Notes under the pieces: generated by a model
Databases searched by the model: none
Seen by the model: the letters and a program-made list of their open reading frames with translations, nothing else
What the model was told of the DNA's origin: nothing
Assembly: GCA_934271255.1 (NCBI GenBank)
Contig: CAKQQS010000010.1
Span: 1-57,001 of the forward strand
Source of the DNA: an uncultured Clostridia bacterium
GTDB taxonomy: Bacteria; Bacillota; Clostridia; Christensenellales; Borkfalkiaceae
Length of the DNA: 57,001 nt
Direction: 5' to 3'
Shown: positions 18,147 through 27,123 of the stretch, piece by piece
How the letters are laid out: every line of letters begins with the position of its first letter
Numbering within the stretch: the first letter of the stretch is position 1
Made by a program: the position numbers and the translations under genes

Positions 18147-19142
18147 ATGAAAACCGAAATTATGAAAATCACCGGCGAGAGTCTTGCTCTCGCCAAAAAT
18201 ATAATGCTGAATCACGGGATTGTGGCGTTTCCTACCGAAACGGTGTACGGACTCGGCGCGATTGCGACGGATCCCGTTGCGGTTAACAAGATTTACGAAG
18301 TAAAAGGAAGACCCGGCGATAACCCGCTCATCGCTCACGTTCACAAAGATTACGACATTACGAAACTTGTGAAAATAAATGAGAGTTACGTCGAAAAACT
18401 ACAAAAGGCGTATTTACCCGGACCGCTTACAATGGTGTACGACAGTTTGGGCGTAGTATGTAAAGAAGCGACCGCGGGTGGCGATACTCTTGCGATAAGA
18501 GTACCTTCGCATAAAGGCGCGGAAAAGTTTTTACGGTATTTGAATATGCCCGTCGTCGCCCCGTCGGCAAACGTCAGCAAGCACGTAAGCCCCGTTACCG
18601 CCGAACAGGTGTATAACGACCTTAACGGTAAAATAAGTCTGATTTTAGACGGCGGAAGATGCGGCGTGGGAATAGAAAGCACCGTGTTAGACGTAACCGC
18701 GAGCGTGCCGCGAATACTGCGTCCGGGGTTTGTAACGAAAGAAGATATCGAAAAAGTAGTCGGCGCATGCGAAATAGCGGCTCACAAAGAAGGGGACAGA
18801 GTGCGTTCGCCGGGCGTGAAATATAAACATTATTCGCCTAATTGCAAAACGGCTTTGTTCTCCGACAAACAGTTAAACGAGATACTTGCCGCTTACGAAC
18901 AAGCAGAAAAAGAAGGTAAAACGCCGTACGTTTTATGCGAGCAAAAAGTCGCTGACGCGCTCGGCGTCAAAAACGTGTTGAACTTGGGAAAAACACCTGA
19001 GAAAATGGCGAAAAACCTATACAATTTATTGCTTGACGGGGAGAAAAAAGCGGACTTGATAATAGGCGTCGAGCCGAGCGATAAGTCGGGAATACTATTA
19101 GGAGTCGTTAACCGGCTTTCCAAAGCGTGCAGGAGCGACTGA
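18147..19142 (+). CDS. L-threonylcarbamoyladenylate synthase (Sua5/YwlC type)
   Basis: 331 residues, the two-domain Sua5 form. The N-terminal YrdC-like domain (AFPTETVYGLGA, KGRPGDNPLI, LAIRVPSH, APSANVS, GIESTVLD) makes threonylcarbamoyl-AMP from threonine, bicarbonate and ATP for the t6A37 tRNA modification. The C-terminal domain begins after RSPGVKYKHYSP, the conserved Sua5 linker. ATG at 18147 is one base after the dnaB stop; TTG at 18135 inside dnaB is less likely. The order sua5-ywlE-rpiB recalls ywlC-ywlE-ywlF of B. subtilis. Confidence 0.92.
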   Translation: MKTEIMKITGESLALAKNIMLNHGIVAFPTETVYGLGAIATDPVAVNKIYEVKGRPGDNPLIAHVHKDYDITKLVKINESYVEKLQKAYLPGPLTMVYDSLGVVCKEATAGGDTLAIRVPSHKGAEKFLRYLNMPVVAPSANVSKHVSPVTAEQVYNDLNGKISLILDGGRCGVGIESTVLDVTASVPRILRPGFVTKEDIEKVVGACEIAAHKEGDRVRSPGVKYKHYSPNCKTALFSDKQLNEILAAYEQAEKEGKTPYVLCEQKVADALGVKNVLNLGKTPEKMAKNLYNLLLDGEKKADLIIGVEPSDKSGILLGVVNRLSKACRSD

Positions 19143-19144
19143 TT

Positions 19145-19579
19145 ATGGCTAAACCGATTATACAAATGATGTTCGTTTGCGACGGAAATACTTGCCGAAG
19201 CCCTATGTGTATGTACGTTATGCGTAAAAAACTTAACGAACGGGGGCTTAACGTCAAGGTAATTTCAAGGGGGCTTAACGCCGACAACGACGCGCCCATC
19301 AACCCGAACGCCGGAAAGGCTTTAAAAGATATAGGCGTCAGGGTGGGCAACTTTAAATCGAAACGAATCGAAAAAAAAGACGTCGACAAATCGAACCTTA
19401 TAATAACAATGAATAAACGCGCTGAAAAACTTTTTAATTCGGTAAAAGTTTTTTCCGCCGACGAAATCATAGGTTGCGAGATTTCCGATCCTTACGGTAA
19501 AGAACAAAAAGTATATAACGAAACGTTGTCGCTTATCGAAAAGATGTGCGACAGAATAATAAAGGAGTTACAAAAATGA
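19145..19579 (+). CDS. ywlE: Protein-arginine phosphatase, YwlE-like (LMW-PTP fold)
   Basis: 144 residues. The P-loop FVCDGNTCRSPM gives nucleophile Cys12 and Arg18, with the general acid in SDPYG. Thr16, in the position that makes B. subtilis YwlE specific for phosphoarginine (most tyrosine phosphatases have Ile there), supports arginine phosphatase activity. AGGAG at 19131-19135 precedes the ATG at 19145. Its stop overlaps the rpiB start as ATGA. mcsA, mcsB and clpC lie 1.3 kb downstream in the same run, which strengthens the assignment. Confidence 0.85.
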   Translation: MAKPIIQMMFVCDGNTCRSPMCMYVMRKKLNERGLNVKVISRGLNADNDAPINPNAGKALKDIGVRVGNFKSKRIEKKDVDKSNLIITMNKRAEKLFNSVKVFSADEIIGCEISDPYGKEQKVYNETLSLIEKMCDRIIKELQK

Positions 19580-20025
19580 AGATAGCGATAGCAAACGACC
19601 ATGCGGGCATTAACTTAAAACCGACGCTTATAAAATACTTGACTGAACACGGCTACGAATATTGCGATTTCGGAACGTACACGACGGACAGTTGCGATTA
19701 TCCCGATTACGCGCTTAAAGCGTCCGAAGCGGTGGCGAGCGGCGAATGCGACAGGGGAATACTTATTTGCGGAACGGGTATAGGTATGAGTATCGCCGCA
19801 AACAAAGTAAAAGGAATACGTTGCGCGCATTGCCACGACGTATTCAGCGCGAAAGCGACAAGACACCATAACGACGCAAATATGCTTGCTTTCGGCGAAA
19901 GAGTTATCGGCGCAGGCGTTATGCTCGAAATAGTCGAAGCATTTTTAACGACGGAGTTCGACGGCGGAAGACACCAAAAGAGAATAGATAAAATAACTGG
20001 TATAGAAAACGAATATTTTAAATAA
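19576..20025 (+). CDS. rpiB: Ribose 5-phosphate isomerase B
   Basis: 149 residues, RpiB/LacAB family; interconverts ribose 5-phosphate and ribulose 5-phosphate in the pentose phosphate pathway. The features are the start IAIANDHAG, the ICGTGIGMSIAANK loop with the active-site Cys, the DVFSAKATRHHNDANML segment and the C-terminal DGGRHQKRIDKI. AAAGGAG at 19561-19567 fixes the ATG at 19576, overlapping ywlE by 4 bases. Allose-6-phosphate isomerase is the main alternative. Confidence 0.93.
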   Translation: MKIAIANDHAGINLKPTLIKYLTEHGYEYCDFGTYTTDSCDYPDYALKASEAVASGECDRGILICGTGIGMSIAANKVKGIRCAHCHDVFSAKATRHHNDANMLAFGERVIGAGVMLEIVEAFLTTEFDGGRHQKRIDKITGIENEYFK

Positions 20026-20034
20026 GGGGAAATT

Positions 20035-20904
20035 ATGGAAGTAAAAAAAGGCATAATACCTGCGGCAGGGCTCGGAACCAGATTTTTACCGGCAACGAAA
20101 GCGATACCCAAACCCATGCTTACGGTAGTAGACAAACCGATAATTCAGTACATAGTAGAAGAAGCGGTAAACTCGGGAATAAAAGATTTGATGATAATCA
20201 TATCGCCCGATAACGACGATATAGTCAAGCATTTTACGCCGAACGTGAAACTCGAAGAAGCGTTGAGAAAAGACGGAAAACTTTCGTTACTTAATCTTGC
20301 GACGTCTACTACGTCGGGCGCGAAAATAACTTTTGTCGTTCAACGCCGGCCGAAAGGTCTTGGCGACGCGTTGCTTTACGCGGAAGAATGGCTTGACGGA
20401 GAACCGTTCGCGTTGCTGCTCGGCGACGAACTCATATACACGAAAAAAGGCGAAAAGCCGTGTATTCGTCAACTTGCGGACAATTACGAAAAGAACGGAA
20501 CGAGTACGCTTGCGACGATGGAAGTCGAACCCAAAGAAACGGCTAAATACGGCAACTTAAAAGTCGAAAAATCGTACGACAAGTTTTTTCACGTACTCGA
20601 TTTGAAAGAAAAACCGAACGAAGCGGAACGTTTTTCAAACTACGCGATTATCGGAAGATACGTTCTTTCGTACGACGTGATAAAGTTTTTGAAAAAAGCG
20701 ACCGAGCAAGACGGCGAATTGTATTTGACGGACGCGTTTTTAAGCCTTATTAAAAGCGGCGGTTTGGACGCTTGTCTGTTCGACGGCGAAAGATACGACG
20801 CGGGCGATAAAGTAGGTTACGTCATCGCTAATTTGAGTTACGGTTTATACCGTGACGAAATGCGGGACGAAATAATGAAATATTTAGAAAAAATCAGGAA
20901 ATAA
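20035..20904 (+). CDS. galU: UTP-glucose-1-phosphate uridylyltransferase
   Basis: 289 residues. Makes UDP-glucose from UTP and glucose 1-phosphate, for cell-envelope glycans and lipid glycosylation. The nucleotide-binding start is PAAGLGTRFLPATK, followed by PKPMLTVVDKPIIQYI, LGDEL and the conserved DAGDKVGY near the C-terminus. AGGGGAAATT precedes the ATG. It lies between rpiB and mcsA, not with the glycogen genes. Confidence 0.95.
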   Translation: MEVKKGIIPAAGLGTRFLPATKAIPKPMLTVVDKPIIQYIVEEAVNSGIKDLMIIISPDNDDIVKHFTPNVKLEEALRKDGKLSLLNLATSTTSGAKITFVVQRRPKGLGDALLYAEEWLDGEPFALLLGDELIYTKKGEKPCIRQLADNYEKNGTSTLATMEVEPKETAKYGNLKVEKSYDKFFHVLDLKEKPNEAERFSNYAIIGRYVLSYDVIKFLKKATEQDGELYLTDAFLSLIKSGGLDACLFDGERYDAGDKVGYVIANLSYGLYRDEMRDEIMKYLEKIRK

Positions 20905-20916
20905 AGGGAAGCAGGT

Positions 20917-21234
20917 TTGAGCAAAGTTTGTCCGAAATGTAAAAGAAGCGTAGACGAATTCAAGGAAACGGGGTTACTCGGTTGTCCTTATTGTTACACG
21001 GTTTTTGAAGAAGAAATAACAGAATATTTACTTAAAACGCAAGGCAAACTTCTCCACGAAGGCAAATGCCCTAAACTCACCGACGACGACAAGACTTTAA
21101 TCAACGAGTACAAGCGGTTGATAAAAGCAAAACAAGACGCGATTTTGTCGAAAAGGTTTAAAGAAGCCGGCGCTCTCGACGAAGAAATTAAAGTTTTGAA
21201 CGACGAACTCGTCAGAAGGGGGCTTAAAAAATGA
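20917..21234 (+). CDS. mcsA: McsA-like activator of protein arginine kinase (short form)
   Basis: 105 residues. It has one zinc module (CPKC near residue 5 and CPYC near residue 23) followed by a UVR-type coiled region (INEYKRLIKAKQDAILSK, then AGALDEEIKVLNDEL). B. subtilis McsA is about 185 residues with two zinc modules, so this is a reduced version. The start is TTG, preceded by AAAGGG at 20903-20908; no ATG fits. The stop overlaps mcsB as ATGA, and adjacency to mcsB and clpC makes the call firm despite its size. Confidence 0.88.
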   Translation: MSKVCPKCKRSVDEFKETGLLGCPYCYTVFEEEITEYLLKTQGKLLHEGKCPKLTDDDKTLINEYKRLIKAKQDAILSKRFKEAGALDEEIKVLNDELVRRGLKK

Positions 21235-22253
21235 TATTCGACAAATACGACGCGAAAAACGTAGGAGCAACCGTAATCTCGTCGAGAATCAGACTTGCGA
21301 GAAACGTTTGCGGTGTTCCTTTCGTCATAAAAAACGGCGACAAAGCGTTAAAGTTTGCCGTTGACGTTACAAAAAGTTTAAACAGAATAGAAAACTTTAC
21401 GTTGTATAAAATGAAAGATTTGTCTTATACCGAACGGGCGTCTATGGTAGAGAGATATTTCATAAGCAAATACTTGTTTTCAAACGTTTCGGGGGGCGCG
21501 GTAGCCATTTCGCAGGACGAACGCGTTTCCGTTATGATAAACGAAGAAGATCAGATAAGAGCGCAATGTATTTTAGGCGGACTGCAACTTAAAGAATGTT
21601 ATAAAAGGCTGTCAAAGTTGGACGATGAATTGTCTAAATATTTTGATTTTGCGTTCGACGACGACTTCGGGTATCTGACGGCATGTCCCAGTAACGTCGG
21701 TACGGGATTACGCGCTTCCGCTATGATGTTTTTGCCCGCGCTTACCGAAAGCGGACAAATACAGGGCGTTATGGAAAAAGCGAAAGAACTAGGGCTGACG
21801 TTCAGGGGAATATACGGCGAAGGAAGTAAAGCGGACAGTTACATATACCAGATAAGCAACGAAGTAACTTTGGGCAAAAGCGAAGAATATATTATAGAAG
21901 AAGTCGAGAAATTCGTAATGTCAGTATCGTACAGCGAGGTCGAGATTCGTGGCGAAATATACCAGAATAAACCCATTGAACTTAAAGACAGGTGTATGCG
22001 CGCGTACGGTGTTTTGACTAATTGCGCGTATTTGGAGTACGAAGAGTTTTTGAGTTTGATAACTCTCGTTAAATTAGGCATAACTTTAAACTTGTTTAAG
22101 TTTAAAGACGACAGAGAAATAGATAATTTGATAGTGAGCGCAAGACCGAACATTATAAAACTTATGAACGGCGACGACATTTCCTTAACGGAAGAAGGCA
22201 TCGCAAGAGCAAAATACGTCGCGAAAAGTTTGAAAGAACTGACGGAGAGATGA
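21231..22253 (+). CDS. mcsB: Protein arginine kinase McsB
   Basis: 340 residues, ATP:guanido phosphotransferase fold; phosphorylates arginine on proteins and thereby marks them for ClpCP. Motifs are SSRIRLARN, INEEDQIR, GYLTACPSNVGTGLRASA and GEGSKADSYIYQISN, all typical of McsB. The C-terminal RDxxRA phosphoarginine-sensing motif of B. subtilis is not obvious: the matching stretch reads EEGIARAKYVAKSL. Overlaps mcsA by 4 bases and precedes clpC by 4 bases. Confidence 0.93.
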   Translation: MIFDKYDAKNVGATVISSRIRLARNVCGVPFVIKNGDKALKFAVDVTKSLNRIENFTLYKMKDLSYTERASMVERYFISKYLFSNVSGGAVAISQDERVSVMINEEDQIRAQCILGGLQLKECYKRLSKLDDELSKYFDFAFDDDFGYLTACPSNVGTGLRASAMMFLPALTESGQIQGVMEKAKELGLTFRGIYGEGSKADSYIYQISNEVTLGKSEEYIIEEVEKFVMSVSYSEVEIRGEIYQNKPIELKDRCMRAYGVLTNCAYLEYEEFLSLITLVKLGITLNLFKFKDDREIDNLIVSARPNIIKLMNGDDISLTEEGIARAKYVAKSLKELTER

Positions 22254-22257
22254 TTAT

Positions 22258-24735
22258 ATGACCGAGTTTGATTTTGAAAAGAATAATTATTACACGTCTT
22301 CGGTAAGGCGAATATTAAAAGAAATGGTAAGGGTTGCCGACGAGTACGATACGGGTTACGTCGGTACAGAACACCTTTTGTTCGCTTTAATATCCGTAAA
22401 CGATACGAAAGTATCAGACGTTTTGTTTGAACAAGGGGTAACGCTCGAAAGATACGTGCCTTATTTCGAGAACGTAATTCGGTTATATCCCGTACAAAGC
22501 ACGCACGGAATATCGCCGTCCGTCAGAGAGATTTTGTGCAAAGCCAACGAAATCGCTTATAAACGAAACATGACGTTCGTCGGCCCCGAACACGTTTGCT
22601 ATGCGATGTTGCTGCGCGAAAACGCTATGGCGTGCGAAGCGTTGGCGGAAATGGGCGTTAATTTCGACGAGTTGTTTAAAAGACTTAACGACATTTTAGA
22701 ACCGCAAAACGCTACCGAACAGGAAACGGTTTTGGAAGAACGAGCGGGCGAAAACATAAGAATGACGAATGTTCCCGACGACGATTATAAGACGTTGATG
22801 CAATGGGGCGTCGACCTTACGGAAAAAGCAAGGCTCGGTAACGTCGATCCCGTTATAGGAAGAACGGAAGAAATCGCAAGAATCATACAGATATTGTCCA
22901 GAAGAACGAAAAACAACCCCGTACTCGTGGGCGAGCCGGGAGTCGGTAAAAGCGCAGTCGTAGAAGGACTTGCGCAAAACATCGTCGCGGGCAAGATACC
23001 CGATCCGTTGCGCGGAAAAATAATATACGCGCTCGACTTGGCGGGGCTTGTCGCGGGAGCGAAATATCGCGGTGATTTTGAAGAAAGAATGAAACAGGTT
23101 CTCGACATCGTAAGGCGCAACGGCAGTATAATTTTGTTTATCGACGAAATACACAACCTTGTCGGATCGGGTTCTACCAAAGAAGACGGTATGGACGGCG
23201 CGGAGATTTTAAAACCGCTGCTCGCTCGGGGCGAATTACAGACGATAGGCGCGACGACTATCAACGAGTACAGAAAATATATAGAAAAAGACCCCGCGCT
23301 CGAACGCAGATTCCAGCCGATAACGGTAAATCCGCCGACGATCGACGAAGCGATAGAAATAATAAAAGGCTTACGCGGCAGATACGAATCCCATCACGGA
23401 GTAACGATAACCGACGAAGCGATAGAGAGCGCGGTTAAGTTAAGCGACAGATATATAACGGACAGATTTTTGCCCGACAAGGCTATCGACGTCATCGACG
23501 AATGCGCGTCCAAGGCGAAGTTGCAAGAATATAATTTCAACGAAGAAGTCGTAAAGGAAGAAGAAAAATTAAACGCGCTTAAAACGGACTATAAAGAAGC
23601 GGTATGTTTCAACAACGTCGAAAAAGCAAGACAGTTGTCCGAATCCGTTCGCGTTCTCGAAGACAAAATCAACGATTTGAGAAGAAAAATCAACTACGCG
23701 AGAGAAAGAAAAGCGTTGTATATCGGAAGAGAAGAAGTGTCGGGCATAGTCGCCGAATGGACGGGTATTCCGCTTGACAAAATAACGGAAACGGAATCCG
23801 AAAGGCTTATAAAACTCGAATCGGAATTACATTCGAGAGTTATCGGGCAGGAAGAAGCCGTTTCGGCGGTCGCAAGAGCGATAAGACGCGGAAGGACGGG
23901 GCTTAAAGATCCTAACAGACCTATCGGCTCGTTTATTTTCGTCGGACCTACGGGCGTAGGAAAAACCGAACTGACGAAAGCGCTTGCGGGTTCTCTTTTC
24001 GGGAACGAAAACGCAATGATAAGAATAGATATGAGCGAGTATATGGAAAAACATTCCGTCGCGAAACTCATCGGCGCGCCGCCGGGCTACGTCGGATTCG
24101 ACGACGTCGGCGGGCAACTTACGGACAAGGTTAAAACAAAACCTTATTCGGTAGTTTTGTTCGATGAAATGGAAAAGGCTCATCCCGACATATTCAATAT
24201 ACTTTTGCAAATATTAGACGACGGCAGACTTACCGACAGCAAAGGCACGCTTATAGATTTTAAAAATACTGTTATAATAATGACTTCCAACGTCGGCGCG
24301 AGCGAAGCGGAAAAGAAAACTTCTTTCGGTTTTACGAGCGAAGACGCAAGCGCGGAATACGACAGAATGAAAGACAGAATAATAAGCGCGCTTAAAGAAA
24401 AGTTCAAGCCCGAGTTTTTGAACAGAGTAGACGACACGATAGTCTTTACACGGCTTTCAAAAGAAGACTGCTCGAAGATAGTCGTGATACTTTTGAAAAA
24501 ACTCGAAACAAGGCTTAAAGAGTTAGGCGTGGGCTTTCACGTTACGAGAGCGGCTGTCGACGCGTTGGTCGACGAAGGCTATGACGAAGTCTACGGCGCA
24601 AGACCGCTGAAAAGGACTATTCAGAGAAGAATAGAAGACCGACTTTCCGAAGAGATTTTAAAGAAAAACGTAACCGCCGGCGAAACGGTAACGGTAGACG
24701 CTAAAAACGGAAAAATAGTTTTATCGGCGAGGTAA
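22258..24735 (+). CDS. clpC: ATP-dependent Clp protease ATP-binding subunit ClpC
   Basis: 825 residues, hexameric AAA+ unfoldase that feeds substrates to ClpP. The N-domain repeats (TGYVGTEHLLFAL, MTFVGPEHVCYAM) bind phosphoarginine-marked proteins in B. subtilis. AAA1 carries Walker A GEPGVGKSAV, then the middle coiled coil with a UVR-like segment (about residues 420-480). AAA2 has GPTGVGKTELTKAL and the ClpP-loop region follows. Full length for the family. No ctsR gene and no recognisable CtsR box precede it, unlike the ctsR-mcsA-mcsB-clpC operon of Bacillus. Confidence 0.96.
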   Translation: MTEFDFEKNNYYTSSVRRILKEMVRVADEYDTGYVGTEHLLFALISVNDTKVSDVLFEQGVTLERYVPYFENVIRLYPVQSTHGISPSVREILCKANEIAYKRNMTFVGPEHVCYAMLLRENAMACEALAEMGVNFDELFKRLNDILEPQNATEQETVLEERAGENIRMTNVPDDDYKTLMQWGVDLTEKARLGNVDPVIGRTEEIARIIQILSRRTKNNPVLVGEPGVGKSAVVEGLAQNIVAGKIPDPLRGKIIYALDLAGLVAGAKYRGDFEERMKQVLDIVRRNGSIILFIDEIHNLVGSGSTKEDGMDGAEILKPLLARGELQTIGATTINEYRKYIEKDPALERRFQPITVNPPTIDEAIEIIKGLRGRYESHHGVTITDEAIESAVKLSDRYITDRFLPDKAIDVIDECASKAKLQEYNFNEEVVKEEEKLNALKTDYKEAVCFNNVEKARQLSESVRVLEDKINDLRRKINYARERKALYIGREEVSGIVAEWTGIPLDKITETESERLIKLESELHSRVIGQEEAVSAVARAIRRGRTGLKDPNRPIGSFIFVGPTGVGKTELTKALAGSLFGNENAMIRIDMSEYMEKHSVAKLIGAPPGYVGFDDVGGQLTDKVKTKPYSVVLFDEMEKAHPDIFNILLQILDDGRLTDSKGTLIDFKNTVIIMTSNVGASEAEKKTSFGFTSEDASAEYDRMKDRIISALKEKFKPEFLNRVDDTIVFTRLSKEDCSKIVVILLKKLETRLKELGVGFHVTRAAVDALVDEGYDEVYGARPLKRTIQRRIEDRLSEEILKKNVTAGETVTVDAKNGKIVLSAR

Positions 24736-24737
24736 GT

Positions 24738-25526
24738 ATGAAGTTCGGAATATCTACCGCCTGTATGTTTACGAGAAAATATACGGAAGACGCTTTTTCG
24801 TATCTTGTAGACTCGGGCGTTAAAACGGCTGAAATATTTTTGGGTACGTTTTCCGAATATACGAAAGATTTCGCCGAAGAGTTAACAAAGAGAAAGAAAA
24901 ACATCGACGTTCATTCGGTACACGCGTTGAACACGCAGTTTGAACCGCAGTTGTACAATAAATATATAAGAGCCAAAGACGACGCGTTTAAAGTGCTGGA
25001 AGACGTGTTGACGGTCGCCGAAACCGTCGGGGCAAAGTTTTTGACTTTTCACGGCGTCGCGAGATTAAAGAAAACCCCGATTGCGATGAACTTCGATTTT
25101 ATAGGAGAAAGGACGAACGAGATAATCGAGCGTTGTAAAGGGCATAACGTAAATCTGTCCTTTGAAAACGTTCACTGGGCGTACTATAATTACCCGGGGT
25201 TTTTCGGCGAATTGAAAAAGAGATGCAACGATCTTTACGCTACGCTGGACGTAAAACAGGCAAGACAAAGCGGATATTCGGTAGGGGAATATATAACCGA
25301 TATGGGTAATAATATTTCCACCGTACATCTTTCGGACGTCGACGAAAACGGCAAAATAATATTACCCGACAAAAAGGGCAAACTCGACTTGTTCGACTTA
25401 AAAAACAGGCTTACGGACGTCGGTTTCGACGGCGCGGTGATTTTGGAAGTTTACACGGACAACTACAAAGATTTGAGCGAACTTACCGACAGTTTGCAAT
25501 TTGTGGAAGAAGTTTTTACAAAATAG
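24738..25526 (+). CDS. Sugar phosphate isomerase/epimerase-like TIM-barrel protein
   Basis: 262 residues of the AP endonuclease 2 / xylose isomerase-like TIM-barrel superfamily. Metal-ligand candidates include VHSVHA, TFHGVA, SFENVHW, ATLDVKQA, TVHLSD and the C-terminal VILEVY. Substrate cannot be told from sequence. It starts 2 bases after the clpC stop, so it probably ends that transcript. An alternative is an endonuclease IV-like role, but the size and motifs fit the epimerase-like group better. Confidence 0.75.
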   Translation: MKFGISTACMFTRKYTEDAFSYLVDSGVKTAEIFLGTFSEYTKDFAEELTKRKKNIDVHSVHALNTQFEPQLYNKYIRAKDDAFKVLEDVLTVAETVGAKFLTFHGVARLKKTPIAMNFDFIGERTNEIIERCKGHNVNLSFENVHWAYYNYPGFFGELKKRCNDLYATLDVKQARQSGYSVGEYITDMGNNISTVHLSDVDENGKIILPDKKGKLDLFDLKNRLTDVGFDGAVILEVYTDNYKDLSELTDSLQFVEEVFTK

Positions 25527-25558
25527 TCGTTATTAGCCAAAAACAATACTTTTTCGCA

Positions 25559-25577
25559 ACTTTTTTCGTAAAAAAGT
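25559..25577 (+). terminator. Weak AT-rich hairpin, possible terminator
   Basis: ACTTTTTT (25559-25566) pairs with AAAAAAGT (25570-25577) around a 3-base loop, followed by ACATATTTTTTATT. The stem is AT-rich, so termination may be inefficient. Confidence 0.4.
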
Positions 25578-25590
25578 ACATATTTTTTAT

Positions 25591-25627
25591 TAACCGCCTT
25601 GACGAAAACCGTTCGGGCGGTTATAAT
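25591..25627 (+). promoter_or_regulatory. Strong promoter of the pgi-glycogen run with overlapping palindrome
   Basis: TTGACG (25599-25604), 17-base spacer, TATAAT (25622-25627): a near-consensus sigma-A promoter. An 8-bp inverted repeat, TAACCGCC (25591-25598) and GGCGGTTA (25616-25623), spans the -35 and touches the -10. That placement is what a repressor operator would have. The repressor is unknown. Confidence 0.85.
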
Positions 25628-25674
25628 ATATATATGCTTTACAAGTACTTAAAATATAAGGAGTTATTACGACT

Positions 25675-27114
25675 ATGAAAGCAAAGTTTTATGACAAGAG
25701 TTGGAAGAAATCGATGACGATAAGTCTTGACTACAACAACATGACTGCCGACTTCGTCGGGGCGGAAAACGGCATAACCGACAAAGAGTTGAGCGCGTAC
25801 AAATCGATTGCGAAAAAAGCGCACGAAAGTTTTACCGCAAAACGCGGAAGCGGTATGACGGGTTGGGTAAACTTACCGTACGAGCAGGACGAAGTCGTTA
25901 AAGATATTACGGCTACCGCAAAAGATATAAGAAAACGTTACGACTATTTCGTCGTTTTGGGAATAGGCGGTTCGGCGCTCGGTCCTATCGCGATTTTTCA
26001 GGCTTTATGTCATTTGCATTATAACGATTTGCCGAAATCGGTAAGAAAGGGACCTAAGTTTTACGTTGAAGACAATATCGATCCCGAAAGAATGTCCGCG
26101 TTGTTTGACGTAATCGACCTTAAAAAGACGATGTTTAACGTCATCACGAAAAGCGGCTCGACTTCCGAAACGATGAGTCAATATCTGATTATATACGACG
26201 CGCTTAAAAAACAGTTGGGCGACGACGCGAAAAATCATATTATAGCGACCACGTCCGAAACGAAAGGCAACTTGATAAAAATCGCTAAAAACGAAGGGTT
26301 TAAAACGTTCTATATTCCCGAAAGCGTCGGCGGAAGATTTTCCGAACTCTGCCCGGTAGGACTTTTGCCTGCGGCGGTACTCGGCGTCAATATTAAAGAA
26401 ATGCTCGAAGGGGCGAAGTATATGGACGCGCTTTGTAAACGCCCGTCGCTCGAAACGAATCCTGCTTTAATGCAGGCGGTACTTCTCGATATTTCGATGA
26501 AACGCGGCAAAAATATTCACGTAATGATGCCTTATGCCGACAGTTTGAAATATATAAGCGACTGGTACGCTCAACTTTGGGCAGAAAGTTTAGGCAAGAG
26601 AACGGACAACGACGGCAACGTAATTTACGCAGGGCAAACGCCCGTTAAATCTTTGGGTGTAACCGACCAACACTCGCAAGTACAACTTTATACGGAAGGA
26701 CCTTTCGATAAAGTCGTAACGTTGATAGGGGTAGGCGGATACAGAAAAGAAGTCGTTATTCCTGCGGGTTGCGAAGACGTTCCCGACGTTGCGTTTTTGT
26801 CGGGACACACGATGAACGAACTTATCGGTTGCGAAATGTTCGCAACGGAATACGCTCTCACCGTCGCAAACCGTCCTAATTACAGAATAACTCTTCCCGA
26901 AGTAAATGCGTTCACGATCGGAGAATTACTGTATATGTTTGAACTTCAAACGGCGTACGCGGGCGAAATGCTCAATCTCGACGCGTATAACCAACCGGGT
27001 GTAGAAGGCGGCAAGAACGCCGCTTACGCGATGCTCGGAAGAAAAGGATACGAAAGAAAAGCGGAAGAACTTAACAACGCTCCCGCAAAAAAAGATAACT
27101 ACAAAATAAACTAA
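25675..27114 (+). CDS. pgi: Glucose-6-phosphate isomerase
   Basis: 479 residues; interconverts glucose 6-phosphate and fructose 6-phosphate. The features are VVLGIGGSALGP, the phosphate-binding TKSGSTSET, PESVGGRFSELCPVGLLPAA and the C-terminal NQPGVEGGKNAAYAM. AAGGAG precedes the ATG. It heads the run of glycogen genes, linking glycogen turnover with glycolysis at glucose 6-phosphate. No phosphoglucomutase gene is in this window, so that step must be encoded elsewhere. Confidence 0.95.
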   Translation: MKAKFYDKSWKKSMTISLDYNNMTADFVGAENGITDKELSAYKSIAKKAHESFTAKRGSGMTGWVNLPYEQDEVVKDITATAKDIRKRYDYFVVLGIGGSALGPIAIFQALCHLHYNDLPKSVRKGPKFYVEDNIDPERMSALFDVIDLKKTMFNVITKSGSTSETMSQYLIIYDALKKQLGDDAKNHIIATTSETKGNLIKIAKNEGFKTFYIPESVGGRFSELCPVGLLPAAVLGVNIKEMLEGAKYMDALCKRPSLETNPALMQAVLLDISMKRGKNIHVMMPYADSLKYISDWYAQLWAESLGKRTDNDGNVIYAGQTPVKSLGVTDQHSQVQLYTEGPFDKVVTLIGVGGYRKEVVIPAGCEDVPDVAFLSGHTMNELIGCEMFATEYALTVANRPNYRITLPEVNAFTIGELLYMFELQTAYAGEMLNLDAYNQPGVEGGKNAAYAMLGRKGYERKAEELNNAPAKKDNYKIN

Positions 27115-27123
27115 CGAGGAATC

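Noticed and set aside
22150..22260. CtsR operator before clpC
   Set aside because: No GGTCAAA heptad repeats found upstream of mcsA, mcsB or clpC.
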